A stretch of 64,000 nt of DNA from Pseudomonadota bacterium (GTDB taxonomy: Bacteria; Pseudomonadota; Gammaproteobacteria; Burkholderiales; Gallionellaceae), in assembly GCA_021787435.1 (NCBI GenBank), contig JAJYLY010000002.1:124001-188000 (forward strand). The letters are read 5' to 3'. The notes under the pieces are model-generated. The model saw nothing but the letters and a program-made list of their open reading frames with translations, was not told where the DNA came from and ran no database searches. Shown piece after piece: positions 18,118 to 26,960 of this stretch. The position numbers and the translations under genes were made by a program. Within the stretch, counting starts at the first letter, position 1; every line of letters starts with the position of its first letter.

Positions 18118-19428
18118 ATGAATTCACCTATCGTCGAGCTTAAATCGGTTGGAAAGTCTTTTCGTTCAGCAGACGGATCGGCCAGATCCGTGCTTGAAAA
18201 TGTTGATTTTTCGCTCAACGAGGGAGAAATTGTGGCCTTGCTCGGCAAGTCTGGTTCAGGCAAATCGACCATGTTGCGCATCATGGCAGGATTGATCTCC
18301 GCGGATAATGGCCAAGTGCTCTACCGCGGATTGCCGCTTTACGGCCCAGCCAATGGCATCAGCATGGTCTTCCAATCCTTTGCGCTGTTTCCCTGGCTGA
18401 CCGTTCAGAAAAATGTGGAGCTGGGACTGGAAGCCAAGGGAATGTCGCTTGAAGAAAGAATACAGCGCGCCAAATCCGCCATCGAACTGATAGGTCTGTC
18501 AGGTTTTGAGGGCGCACTTCCCCGCGAATTGTCCGGAGGCATGAGACAGCGTGTAGGCATTGCGCGCGCATTGGTAATGGAACCCGAAGTGCTGTTGATG
18601 GATGAGGCGTTTTCCGCGCTCGATGTGTTGACAGGGGAACGTTTGCGCGAAGACATTCTGGAATTATGGGAGGATGGACGCCTCCCCACCAAGGCCATGC
18701 TAGTCGTTTCTCACAATATCGAAGAGGCTGTCATGATGGCTGACCGGGTTCTGGTTTTCGCCAGCGATCCGGGACGTGTGCGTGACGAATTGCAGGTCAA
18801 GCTCCCGCGGCCAAGAGAGGTGGAGGGGTCAGAAGTCCGCAGTCTGATCGACAAGGTATACGGGCTGATGACAACAGGCGCATTGCGCTCAGGACGCATG
18901 ACCGACAAGGGGGCCAAGATGGGCATAGGAGACCGCTTGCCGGAAGTAGGTATATCGCGCATGGAAGGCACGCTAGAAATTCTTGCTGACGAGCCTTTTC
19001 TTGGGCGTGCGGATTTGCCAAAACTTGCCGAAAAAACAGAGCTCAGCGATCATGAACTGTTCGATGTGGCAAGCTCGTTGACATTGCTTGGATTTGCTCT
19101 GCTCGAGCAGGGCGACATCATGCTCACGCCCCTAGGGCTGAAATATGCACAGGCAGACAATTCAGAAAGAAAAATCATCTTCGGGCATCAGCTCCTGGAA
19201 AACGTGCCCCTGATTGCCTATATTCGTCATGGACTTGTGCAGGACCCATCCGGAGATTTGCATGAGGACCTTTTCCTGAAGCTGTTGCGCTTCACGCTGA
19301 GCGAGGCGGACACCTTGTCTGCACTGCGCGTTGCCATCGAGTGGGGGCGCTACGGGGATCTCTTTGAGTATGATTTCAATACCGGCATCCTGAATATGCC
19401 CAGAGACGAGGAAATCGCGGCAGAATAA
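18118..19428 (+). CDS. ABC transporter ATPase with C-terminal AAA-associated domain
   Basis: A 436-residue protein. The first ~240 residues are an ABC ATPase: Walker A GKSGSGKST, Q-loop FQSFALFPW, signature LSGGMRQR, Walker B VLLMDEAF and the switch histidine in VVSHN. The remaining ~190 residues look like the AAA-associated C-terminal domain found only with this transporter type (EILADEPFLGRADLP, then LLGFALLEQGDIMLTPLG, a winged-helix-like region). It probably couples transport to an internal signal. It forms one unit with the double permease just upstream. Confidence 0.9.
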   Translation: MNSPIVELKSVGKSFRSADGSARSVLENVDFSLNEGEIVALLGKSGSGKSTMLRIMAGLISADNGQVLYRGLPLYGPANGISMVFQSFALFPWLTVQKNVELGLEAKGMSLEERIQRAKSAIELIGLSGFEGALPRELSGGMRQRVGIARALVMEPEVLLMDEAFSALDVLTGERLREDILELWEDGRLPTKAMLVVSHNIEEAVMMADRVLVFASDPGRVRDELQVKLPRPREVEGSEVRSLIDKVYGLMTTGALRSGRMTDKGAKMGIGDRLPEVGISRMEGTLEILADEPFLGRADLPKLAEKTELSDHELFDVASSLTLLGFALLEQGDIMLTPLGLKYAQADNSERKIIFGHQLLENVPLIAYIRHGLVQDPSGDLHEDLFLKLLRFTLSEADTLSALRVAIEWGRYGDLFEYDFNTGILNMPRDEEIAAE

Positions 19429-19460
19429 ACTTCTTGGCAGGCAAACGCCGGAGATCTCCC

Positions 19461-20042
19461 TTAGCTTCTGCGCAGATAGGCTTGCACCGCCGAATATACC
19501 AGGAGCACTACCGCCAGGCTGGACAAAAATCCCGCCAGCACATCGGCTGGGAAATGCGCGCCGAGGCTGATTCTGGATATGCCTACCCAGAACACGAAGA
19601 ACAGGCCTGCAATGCGCGCATATCTGCTTAGCACAGGCCACAGACTGGCTGTGCACAACATCGCAAATGAAGAATGGCCGCTTGGCAGGCTGTGATGGTA
19701 TTCGGCCATGCCGATGATATGCACCGCGCCAGGCGGCAGCGCTAAAGGAGGGCGTGGAAAATCAAGTTGCGGCTTCAAGAGGCCGATCAGCAGGCCATCC
19801 AGGAAATAGGCGATGCTGAATACCGCGATGACAGCCAACCAGCGCTGCGATTCCCGGCTATCCTTAGCGACTTCATGCAGCGCAAGCAGCGTGATCAGCC
19901 CCATGTAGAAAGGGAAAAGCGCGTGTTCACCCAGCCTTGTTCCAAGCAGCATGAACTGATCCAGAAACCCATTGCGTACATCGTTGATCGCATGAAACAG
20001 CCAGATGTTCGCACCTCCCCAGTCATACAGGATTGCCTTCAT
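19461..20042 (-). CDS. PAP2-family membrane phosphatase
   Basis: A 193-residue protein with about five or six membrane helices and the three PAP2 phosphatase motifs: K-P-x-L-x-F-P-R-P, P-S-G-H-S-S and S-R-I-S-L-G-A-H-F-P-A-D-V. Such enzymes dephosphorylate lipid phosphates such as undecaprenyl pyrophosphate or phosphatidate, with the active site facing the periplasm. I chose the ATG at 20042, four bases past the stop of the DUF4337 gene upstream, over a TTG at 20054. A second PAP2 gene is at 62357. Confidence 0.9.
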   Translation of the reverse strand: MKAILYDWGGANIWLFHAINDVRNGFLDQFMLLGTRLGEHALFPFYMGLITLLALHEVAKDSRESQRWLAVIAVFSIAYFLDGLLIGLLKPQLDFPRPPLALPPGAVHIIGMAEYHHSLPSGHSSFAMLCTASLWPVLSRYARIAGLFFVFWVGISRISLGAHFPADVLAGFLSSLAVVLLVYSAVQAYLRRS

Positions 20043-20046
20043 GTTC

Positions 20047-20616
20047 TTAGGCAAACAGCGCAGACATCCACATGACGATGCCGCCTGCGGCAGCTACTCC
20101 CGCCAGCGTGAACAGCCATTTTTTCCGGGTCAGCACGGTGACTGAAGCCAGTGAAATCGCGATCTGTATCAGCGTCATCGCCTGCGCCAGTTTGTGGTGC
20201 GGGTGCAGCATCTGTTCGCTTGCCTGGTTGGCTTTCTCGGATTCGGCCTCGAGCGACTCAGCCTTGAGCTTGATTTCCTTCTTGTCTGCCTCGTATTTCT
20301 TGATCTTCTCGCTGTAATATGCGCGCTTCTGTTCTGTGGAAAGGTCGGCTGCGAGTTCCATCAGATGCCCCTTGTTGCTCTTGGACTCGTAAAAATTCCA
20401 CTGGTCGGATGCCTGCGCCTTCTTCAGCACTGCCTCGTTTTTCAGCAGCATGGCTTCGTTCTGTGTTGCCCCGCCCTGGTAACTGATGATCGCGCCTATG
20501 GACGCCAGAATGGCGGTAAAGATGGCGACCTGGCCGCCAAGTCTGTCGCCGCCCTGGGCATGGTGTTCAACCGCGTGGTCATGGGCGCCGTGAACATGAA
20601 ATCCGTCTCCTGACAT
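20047..20616 (-). CDS. DUF4337-type membrane protein
   Basis: The 189-residue protein starts at the ATG at 20616, behind AGGAGCAGCAG; the longer open frame upstream is in the xth intergenic region and not family-like. It has a histidine-rich N-terminus (HVHGAHDHAVEHH), one membrane helix (~30-47), a long charged coiled coil (~60-140) and two C-terminal helices. This matches DUF4337, whose function is unknown. It is translated just ahead of the PAP2 gene, so the two probably form an operon. Confidence 0.8.
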   Translation of the reverse strand: MSGDGFHVHGAHDHAVEHHAQGGDRLGGQVAIFTAILASIGAIISYQGGATQNEAMLLKNEAVLKKAQASDQWNFYESKSNKGHLMELAADLSTEQKRAYYSEKIKKYEADKKEIKLKAESLEAESEKANQASEQMLHPHHKLAQAMTLIQIAISLASVTVLTRKKWLFTLAGVAAAGGIVMWMSALFA

Positions 20617-20696
20617 TCTGCTGCTCCTGAAGTTAAATCTAATTAAATCGAGTTTAATCCGGCCCGGTGAATCGGGCAACGATTTCTGCGCCAAAC

Positions 20697-21467
20697 TCAA
20701 GCGCTCTTGTAGTCGATGATCAGTGGCGCATGGTCTGAGAAGCGCTGATCCTTGTAGATGCTTGCGGCTTTTGCGCGTTGCGCCAGGTCGGGGGTGGCAA
20801 TCTGGTAATCGATACGCCAACCGACATTTTTTGCCCAGGCTTGGCCTCGGTTCGACCACCATGTATAGGCTTCCAGTTCCGGATGTATAGCCCGAAATAC
20901 ATCGACAAAGCCTGCTTTGTCGAACAATTCGGTCAGCCAGGCGCGTTCCTCGGGCAGGAATCCTGAATTCTTCCTGTTGCCGCGCCAGTTTTTCAGGTCG
21001 ATTTCCCTGTGCGCGATGTTCCAGTCTCCGCAGATAACGATTTCGCGCCCGCTGGCCCGCAATTCTTTCAAATGGGGCAGGAATGCCTCCATGAATTTGA
21101 ATTTGACGGCTTGCCTTTCATCGCCACTGGAACCGGATGGCAGATACACCGAGACTGCGCTGAAATCTTCAAAGTCTGCGCACAGGTAGCGCCCTTCGGC
21201 ATCGAATTCGGTGATCCCTAGTCCTGCAATGACCTGTAGCGGCTTTTGGCGGCAATATATGCCGACACCGCTGTAACCTTTTTTCTCGGCATAATGAAAA
21301 TAACCGTGGTAGCCATCAGGATTCAGCATCTCTTCTGTCATGTCGGCAGCCTGTGCCTTGAGCTCCTGCAGGCAAACGATGTCTGCATTCTGAAGCTTCA
21401 GCCACTCATAAAATCCCTTGCTGGCCGCAGATCTTATGCCATTCAAATTGACGGAGATAATGCGCAT
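20697..21467 (-). CDS. xth: Exodeoxyribonuclease III
   Basis: A 256-residue endonuclease/exonuclease/phosphatase-fold enzyme for base-excision repair (AP endonuclease and 3'-phosphate removal). Visible motifs are the N-terminal I-I-S-V-N-L-N-G-I-R, C-L-Q-E-L-K-A with the metal-binding glutamate, G-D-W-N-I-A-H and the terminal S-D-H-A-P-L. Length is normal. It is transcribed divergently from pyrE, 67 bases away. Confidence 0.95.
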   Translation of the reverse strand: MRIISVNLNGIRSAASKGFYEWLKLQNADIVCLQELKAQAADMTEEMLNPDGYHGYFHYAEKKGYSGVGIYCRQKPLQVIAGLGITEFDAEGRYLCADFEDFSAVSVYLPSGSSGDERQAVKFKFMEAFLPHLKELRASGREIVICGDWNIAHREIDLKNWRGNRKNSGFLPEERAWLTELFDKAGFVDVFRAIHPELEAYTWWSNRGQAWAKNVGWRIDYQIATPDLAQRAKAASIYKDQRFSDHAPLIIDYKSA

Positions 21468-21474
21468 GAAAAAC

Positions 21475-21504
21475 TTCCAATGATGAACAGCGCGCGATTA
21501 TAAT
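21475..21504 (+). promoter_or_regulatory. Candidate sigma-70 promoter for pyrE
   Basis: A perfect -10 box TATAAT at 21499-21504 is preceded after 18 bases by a weak -35 TTCCAA at 21475-21480. It sits in the short divergent gap between xth and pyrE, about 30 bases before the pyrE ATG. The -10 is convincing, the -35 is not. Confidence 0.4.
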
Positions 21505-21534
21505 GTTTCCGAATGACATCTCCTACACAAGAAT

Positions 21535-22188
21535 ATGTTCAATTTCAGACAAGACTTCATCCGTTTCGCCGTTGGCAAGAAAGTCCTTCGCTTTGGCGAG
21601 TTTAAAACCAAGGCCGGTCGCCTGTCCCCTTACTTTTTCAATGCGGGCCTGTTCAACGATGGCGAATCGTTGAGAAGCCTTTCGCAGTTTTATGCACAGG
21701 CCATCCAGGCAGCCGATGTGCCGTTTGACATGTTATTCGGGCCTGCCTACAAAGGCATCCCGCTGGCCGCGGGCACCGCAATCGCGCTTGTAGAGCAAGG
21801 GCGCAATGTGCCCTATTGCTACAATCGCAAGGAGGCCAAGGACCACGGCGAGGGAGGCAGTACGGTAGGTGCGAAACTCGAAGGGCGCGTGTTGATCATA
21901 GACGACGTCATTTCTGCCGGTACCTCGGTGCGCGAGTCCATAGATCTGATACGCAATTCAGGTGCAGTACCCAGTGCCGTCGTGATAGCGCTGGATCGCA
22001 TGGAACGCGGGCTTGGCGAACTGTCTGCGGTGCAGGAAGTCATAAAAACTTATGCTATTCCAGTCATTGCGATTGCCACGCTCACCGACCTGCTGGGTTA
22101 TTTGCAGGATGAGCCTGAAATGGCGGAATATCTGGCTGCGGTGCGCACTTATCGCGATCTTTTTGGAGTGGATGATGAGCCGGTTTAG
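21535..22188 (+). CDS. pyrE: Orotate phosphoribosyltransferase
   Basis: A 217-residue enzyme that joins orotate to PRPP in pyrimidine synthesis. The N-terminal F-K-T-K-A-G-R-L-S-P-Y-F-F-N segment, the catalytic K-E-A-K-D-H-G-E-G loop and the PRPP-binding signature V-L-I-I-D-D-V-I-S-A-G-T are all present. The length is typical. Its end overlaps the start of the DUF4124 gene by 17 bases, so the two are probably co-translated. Confidence 0.96.
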   Translation: MFNFRQDFIRFAVGKKVLRFGEFKTKAGRLSPYFFNAGLFNDGESLRSLSQFYAQAIQAADVPFDMLFGPAYKGIPLAAGTAIALVEQGRNVPYCYNRKEAKDHGEGGSTVGAKLEGRVLIIDDVISAGTSVRESIDLIRNSGAVPSAVVIALDRMERGLGELSAVQEVIKTYAIPVIAIATLTDLLGYLQDEPEMAEYLAAVRTYRDLFGVDDEPV

Positions 22189-22777
22189 GTTGCTTGCAAC
22201 CCTGATGGCGGTTGTCAGCCTGCCAGTCTCAGCAGAAACGTACAAGTGGGTCGATAATCAGGGTATTACCCACTACTCCGGGACATTGCCGCCCGAATAT
22301 GCCGACAAGAATCGCCAGATATTGAACAAATCAGGCGTCGTGATCAAAACGCAGGACGTATTGACGCCTGAGGAGCGGCGCGCGAAAGAAGCCAAGTCGG
22401 CGAAGGTGAGCGCAGATGAAGCGGCGGCAAGAGATCAGAAGCGTTACGACAAATCCCTGGTGGGCAGCTACAGCAGTGAGGATGAGATCGAGCTGGCGCG
22501 CAGCCGCAGCATGCAGCAGCTGGATGCGGGAATCACCAGCATCAATTCGCAGATTACTATGGTTTCGAATCATCTGTCCGATCTGAAAAAAGAAGTAGCC
22601 GGTCGGCGTCAGGCGAACAAAAAAGTCCCGCCCTTCATGCTCAACGAAATCAAGGAGTCGCAGGATCGCCTGAACAGTTTGCAGCAGGATCTGGATAAGA
22701 GCAAAGCCAAAAAGGCAGCCGCACAGGCGCGTTTCGATGCAGAAAAAGCGCGTTACAGGGAGCTGACGGGGAAATAA
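22172..22777 (+). CDS. DUF4124-domain exported coiled-coil protein
   Basis: About 201 residues. The ATG at 22172 (or 22175) lies inside the end of pyrE and begins a signal peptide (FRLLATLMAVVSLPVSA) followed directly by the DUF4124 strand pair E-T-Y-K-W-V-D-N-Q-G-I-T-H-Y-S. From ~residue 75 the sequence is a long charged coiled coil with heptad-like leucines and many Lys/Glu/Gln. It is presumably periplasmic and of unknown role. It is related in plan to the shorter protein at 12488. Confidence 0.82.
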   Translation: MMSRFRLLATLMAVVSLPVSAETYKWVDNQGITHYSGTLPPEYADKNRQILNKSGVVIKTQDVLTPEERRAKEAKSAKVSADEAAARDQKRYDKSLVGSYSSEDEIELARSRSMQQLDAGITSINSQITMVSNHLSDLKKEVAGRRQANKKVPPFMLNEIKESQDRLNSLQQDLDKSKAKKAAAQARFDAEKARYRELTGK

Positions 22778-22790
22778 GAGGGCTGAACCT

Positions 22791-23669
22791 TCATCCTGCA
22801 GTCAGGCGCAGCAACGCCTCACGGTATTTATCAGCGGTCTTTTGCAGCACATCCTGGGGAATGCGTGGGGCCGGCGCTTTCTTGTCCCAGCCCGAAGACT
22901 CCAGCCAGTCGCGCACGAACTGCTTGTCGAAACTGGGTGGATTCTTTCCCACCTTGTACGATTCTGAAGGCCAGAAACGCGAAGAGTCAGGCGTCAACGC
23001 TTCATCGATCAAATACAGCTTGCCTTCGTTATCTACACCGAATTCAAATTTGGTGTCGGCGATGATGATGCCCCTGGTCGCCGCATAATTTGCAGCTTCG
23101 ACATACAATGCAATCGCCGCATTTTTAACCTCGGCAGCGCGCGGCGCCCCCAAGAGCCTGACGGTTTCCTCGTAGGAAATGTTCTCGTCGTGTTCGCCTG
23201 CAACTGCCTTGGTGGAAGGAGTGAACAGCGGTTCCGGCAGCTTTTCGGCTTCGCGCAAGCCGGGCGGCAGGCCGATACCGCAGACCTTCCCTGTTTTCTG
23301 GTAATCCTTCCAGCCGGATCCCACCAGATACCCGCGCACGATGGCCTCGATCGGCAACGGCTTGAGTTTTTTTGTCACAAACGCGCGGCCTTTCACCTGT
23401 TCCATCTCTTCGGTTCCCTTGACCGAGGACTCAGGCGCGATCCCGCTCAGGTGATTGGGGTAGTCCAGTTTCCCGAACCAGAAATTGGACATGGCTGTGA
23501 GCACCGCGCCCTTGCCAGGAATCGGGTCGGGCAGAATGACATCGAATGCTGACAGCCGGTCTGTCTGTACGATCAGCAGATGTTCCGCATCGACCTCGTA
23601 GAGATCGCGCACCTTGCCGCGGTGCAGCAAGGGCAGACTCGTGAGGCTGGATTCATGCAATGCGGACAT
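22791..23669 (-). CDS. purC: Phosphoribosylaminoimidazole-succinocarboxamide synthase
   Basis: PurC makes SAICAR from CAIR, aspartate and ATP in purine synthesis. It has 292 residues, the long (ADE1-like) form. Motifs include the ATP-binding start [12 protein letters not shown], the G-R-A-F-V-T-K-K segment, [13 protein letters not shown] and the second signature [14 protein letters not shown]. It starts six bases after the fbp stop on the minus strand, so the two genes are likely one operon. Confidence 0.96.
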   Translation of the reverse strand: MSALHESSLTSLPLLHRGKVRDLYEVDAEHLLIVQTDRLSAFDVILPDPIPGKGAVLTAMSNFWFGKLDYPNHLSGIAPESSVKGTEEMEQVKGRAFVTKKLKPLPIEAIVRGYLVGSGWKDYQKTGKVCGIGLPPGLREAEKLPEPLFTPSTKAVAGEHDENISYEETVRLLGAPRAAEVKNAAIALYVEAANYAATRGIIIADTKFEFGVDNEGKLYLIDEALTPDSSRFWPSESYKVGKNPPSFDKQFVRDWLESSGWDKKAPAPRIPQDVLQKTADKYREALLRLTAG

Positions 23670-23675
23670 GTTGCA

Positions 23676-24677
23676 TCAAACGCCCTTGTGGTAACTCACC
23701 ACGCGTTCGACTTCGTTTTTCGAACCCAGTATCACCGGCACGCGCTGGTGCAGACCTGTGGGCACCAGTTCCATGATGCGTTCGCGACCAGTCGAGCTCA
23801 GGCCCCCTGCCTGTTCGACGATGAACGACATTGGGTTGGCTTCATACATCAGGCGTAGTTTGCCTGCCTTGGAGGGATCCTTGGTATCGAACGGATACAT
23901 GAAAATGCCGCCGCGCGTCAGTATGCGATGCACTTCGGCGACCATTGAAGCCACCCAGCGCATGTTGAAGTTCTTTTCGCGGCCGCCGTCCTTGCCTTTG
24001 ATGCATTCCTCGATATAGCGCTGCACGGGCTCTTCCCAGAAGCGGCGGTTGGACATATTGATCGCGAATTCCTGCGTGTCGGCCGGGATCTTCATGTCCG
24101 GATGAGTTAGGAAAAAGTCGCCCACGTCGCGATCCAGCGTGAAACCATTTACACCGTTTCCTGTGGTGAGAACCATCATGGTGTTCGGACCGTACAGCGC
24201 ATACCCCGCGCATACCTGTTTAGTGCCGGGCTGCAAAAAATCCGCCGCAGTCGGATTGGTCACGCCTTCAGGGCAGCGCAATATCGAAAATATCGTGCCG
24301 ACGGAAATGTTCACGTCGATATTGGAAGATCCGTCCAGTGGGTCAAACGTGATCAGGTACTTTCCCTTGGGGTATTGGGCGGGTATAGGGTAGATGTCAT
24401 CCATTTCTTCCGATGCCATCGCGGCCAGATGCCCGGACCATTCGTTGGCCTTGATGAAGACTTCGTTGGTGATGATGTCGAGCTTCTTTTGCGTCTCGCC
24501 CTGCACGTTTTCGCTGCCCGCGCTGCCCAGCACACCGATCAGCGCGCCCTTGTTTACATCATGCGCGATCTGTTTGCAGGCAGAGACAACGTCGTTCAGC
24601 AATCCAGTGAATTCGCCGCTGGCATTGGGTATGTGGCGTTGCTCTTCAATGATGAATTGGATCAGACTTTTGCTCAT
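23676..24677 (-). CDS. fbp: Class I fructose-1,6-bisphosphatase
   Basis: A 333-residue class I enzyme that hydrolyses fructose-1,6-bisphosphate in gluconeogenesis and, in autotrophs, the Calvin cycle. The metal-binding [11 protein letters not shown] motif, the G-S-A-G-S-E-N-V-Q region and the active-site G-G-I-F-M-Y-P near residue 258 are present. It is the first gene of the fbp-purC pair. No Calvin-cycle genes are adjacent, so its link to CO2 fixation is inference only. Confidence 0.96.
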   Translation of the reverse strand: MSKSLIQFIIEEQRHIPNASGEFTGLLNDVVSACKQIAHDVNKGALIGVLGSAGSENVQGETQKKLDIITNEVFIKANEWSGHLAAMASEEMDDIYPIPAQYPKGKYLITFDPLDGSSNIDVNISVGTIFSILRCPEGVTNPTAADFLQPGTKQVCAGYALYGPNTMMVLTTGNGVNGFTLDRDVGDFFLTHPDMKIPADTQEFAINMSNRRFWEEPVQRYIEECIKGKDGGREKNFNMRWVASMVAEVHRILTRGGIFMYPFDTKDPSKAGKLRLMYEANPMSFIVEQAGGLSSTGRERIMELVPTGLHQRVPVILGSKNEVERVVSYHKGV

Positions 24678-24904
24678 TCGTTTTTTCCTTGTTGTTCCGG
24701 TTTTAAATTTTGAACGCGTGATTGTACCGCTTTTTGACTTGGTTTGCGTATCTGATTATTTGAGCAGCAGTTGCAGCACCGGCATTCAAGATCAGACAGT
24801 TAATGCGGCTTTAGCTTAAAGAGGTCAAATAATATATAGTTAGTAAATGATACGAAAAAAACCGCATAATTTTTGCCGGGAAAGTGTAGCGGGATGAACG
24901 GCTC

Positions 24905-25945
24905 ATGAAGATCCTCGTCGTAAGACTCTCTTCGCTGGGCGATATCCTGCACCTGTTCCCTGCCGTTAGCGATCTGCGCAGCCGCTTTCCAAAGGCTGAA
25001 ATTCACTGGCTGATGGAACCAGCCTTTGCTGAAATGGCAGGCTGGCATGTTGCTGTTGACAAAGTGATCGCAGTGCCGCTGCGCCGCAACAAAAAGACTT
25101 GGTGGAAAATACCTGGATTGCTGCGCCATCTTAAGAAACAACTAAAGGTGGAGCATTACGATCTCGTGATCGATGCGCAGGGGCTCATCAAGAGTGCGAT
25201 ACTCTCGCGCCTGCCGGGAGTCGATGTATATGGTTTTTCCGCAGACAGCGCGCGTGAGTCGTTGGCGGCAAGCTTTTATAAAAAGACCGCAAGCGTGGCG
25301 CCAGGTCTACATGTCGTCGAAAAAAACCGTCATCTCATCGCGCAATTGTTCGGCGCCGACATCAGCAGCACTGCCGATTTCGGCCTGTCCGCATTCAGGG
25401 AAAGGCAGATGGAGCTACCTGAACATCTCAAGAGTTTTGGAGGAAAAAAATGCATCCTGCTGTTGCACGGCACGACCTGGAACAGCAAGTTCTGGCCCGA
25501 GGCTTCATGGCTAGAATTGACTGACTTGCTAGTGCGGCAGGGATTCCGCTGCCTTTTGCCGTGGGGGAATGAGGAAGAGAAGCTTCGTGCGGCAAGGCTT
25601 GCGAGGGGGGGGGGAGAAGTGTTGCCTAGGTTGTCGCTCAATGAACTGGCTTGCGTGCTGCTGCATGCCGGGGGATTTGTCAGCGTCGAGACGGGCATAG
25701 GTCATCTTGCTACGGTGCTGGATGTTCCTGGCATCATGCTGCATGGACCCACCGACCCTGACTACAGCGGAATTCTTAGCGGATCATGCGTACACATCAC
25801 GAGCGGCCTTGGCTGTTCGCCCTGCTTCAAGCGGGACTGTCCCATCCCTGATCAAGAGACAGGACTGCCGCCCTGTCAGGAGGCCATCGCCGCGAATATG
25901 GTCTTCAATGCGTGCTTGAAGCAGTTTTACAGGAGCGGTAGTTGA
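24905..25945 (+). CDS. waaC: Lipopolysaccharide heptosyltransferase I
   Basis: A 346-residue GT9 enzyme that adds the first heptose to Kdo2-lipid A. The N-terminus (MKILVVRLSSLGDILHLFP) and the C-terminal H-A-G-G-F-V-S-V-E-T-G-I-G-H-L-A-T donor site are diagnostic. An unbroken run of ten G (25605-25614) lies within the coding sequence and is read as R-G-G-G; any length change other than a multiple of three would cut the protein after ~235 residues. It heads the LPS gene block. The 227-base gap before it shows no clear promoter. Confidence 0.95.
   Translation: MKILVVRLSSLGDILHLFPAVSDLRSRFPKAEIHWLMEPAFAEMAGWHVAVDKVIAVPLRRNKKTWWKIPGLLRHLKKQLKVEHYDLVIDAQGLIKSAILSRLPGVDVYGFSADSARESLAASFYKKTASVAPGLHVVEKNRHLIAQLFGADISSTADFGLSAFRERQMELPEHLKSFGGKKCILLLHGTTWNSKFWPEASWLELTDLLVRQGFRCLLPWGNEEEKLRAARLARGGGEVLPRLSLNELACVLLHAGGFVSVETGIGHLATVLDVPGIMLHGPTDPDYSGILSGSCVHITSGLGCSPCFKRDCPIPDQETGLPPCQEAIAANMVFNACLKQFYRSGS
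25605..25614 (+). repeat. Homopolymeric G10 tract inside waaC
   Basis: Ten consecutive G occur in the middle of an otherwise ordinary ~52-55% GC coding sequence, with another GGGGG about 40 bases before. Tracts of this length are the substrate of slipped-strand phase variation in host-associated Proteobacteria. In the frame given the gene is ON. It is the longest homopolymer I noticed in the window. Confidence 0.9.
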
Positions 25946-25988
25946 GGCGCATGTTAAAATTTATGTCGTTTAATCTACGGTAGCGTTC

Positions 25989-26960
25989 ATGAACCAATAT
26001 TCCCCGCTGATCTCGGCCGCAGTCACCATGCTGCTGGCGTTGATTCTGACTTTGAGCAAGCACGGCACGATAGAAGATATACCTAACGAGCGCTCGCTGC
26101 ACGACAAGCCGATACCGCGCACAGGCGGCATCGCACTATTGGCGGGCATAATGTCAGGCTGGGTGCTGTTGTTCAAGTTCTGGACATGGTGGATCGTCCT
26201 GCCGATGCTGGGGCTTTTTCTTTTGTCGCTTGTCGACGATGTGCGCGGCTTGAAGCCAAAAACCAGGCTGATCGGCCATTTTGCTGCGGCCTTATGCGTG
26301 GTGCTGGGCTCGGGGATGAACTGGATGTGGATGCTGCCTGTTCTGCTCTACATTGTGTGGATGACCAACCTTTACAATTTCATGGATGGCTCGGACGGGC
26401 TGGCAGGTGGCATGGCGCTGACGGGCTTCAGCTTCTATGGGATCGCGGCGCTGATGAATGGCGATGCACCTTTCGCGATGCTGAATTTTTCGGTGGGTGC
26501 GGCTGCAATGGGATTTCTCTATCACAATTTCCATCCTGCAAAAATCTTCATGGGCGATGCAGGTTCCATTCCGCTGGGATTTCTTGCGGCGGCCTTTGGC
26601 GTTTTAGGATGGCAGAAGGGATACTGGCCCTTGTGGTTCCCCATGCTGGTGTTTTCGCCTTTCGTCGTGGATGCAACCTTGACGCTTTTCAAGCGAATGC
26701 GCAAAAAAGAGGCGCTCTCTGTCGCGCACTGCAGCCATTATTACCAGCGGTTGGTGAAGATGGGCTGGGGGCATCGCAATACGGCCATCGCGGAATACGT
26801 GCTGATGGTGCTGGCAGGCATATCGGGGCTGATGGGGCTGCACATGGATGCTGCGGGGCAGGGAAATCTGCTGGCTTTCTGGGCTGCGATTTATTTGGGG
26901 ACAAGCATGTGGGTGGACAGGCGCTGGCGCATGCGTCAGGGTGGGGACGATGCTGCGTAA
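25989..26960 (+). CDS. Undecaprenyl-phosphate sugar-1-phosphate transferase (WecA/WbpL type)
   Basis: A 323-residue polytopic (about ten helices) GT4-superfamily MraY/WecA enzyme that loads the first N-acetylamino sugar phosphate onto undecaprenyl phosphate for O-antigen. Visible motifs are the cytoplasmic D-D-V-R-G-L, N-L-Y-N-F-M-D-G-S-D-G-L-A-G-G, the F-M-G-D-A-G-S loop, and H-C-S-H-Y-Y-Q-R in the sugar-selecting loop, closer to WbpL than to MraY. The end overlaps the dehydratase gene, its likely substrate supplier. Confidence 0.9.
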   Translation: MNQYSPLISAAVTMLLALILTLSKHGTIEDIPNERSLHDKPIPRTGGIALLAGIMSGWVLLFKFWTWWIVLPMLGLFLLSLVDDVRGLKPKTRLIGHFAAALCVVLGSGMNWMWMLPVLLYIVWMTNLYNFMDGSDGLAGGMALTGFSFYGIAALMNGDAPFAMLNFSVGAAAMGFLYHNFHPAKIFMGDAGSIPLGFLAAAFGVLGWQKGYWPLWFPMLVFSPFVVDATLTLFKRMRKKEALSVAHCSHYYQRLVKMGWGHRNTAIAEYVLMVLAGISGLMGLHMDAAGQGNLLAFWAAIYLGTSMWVDRRWRMRQGGDDAA

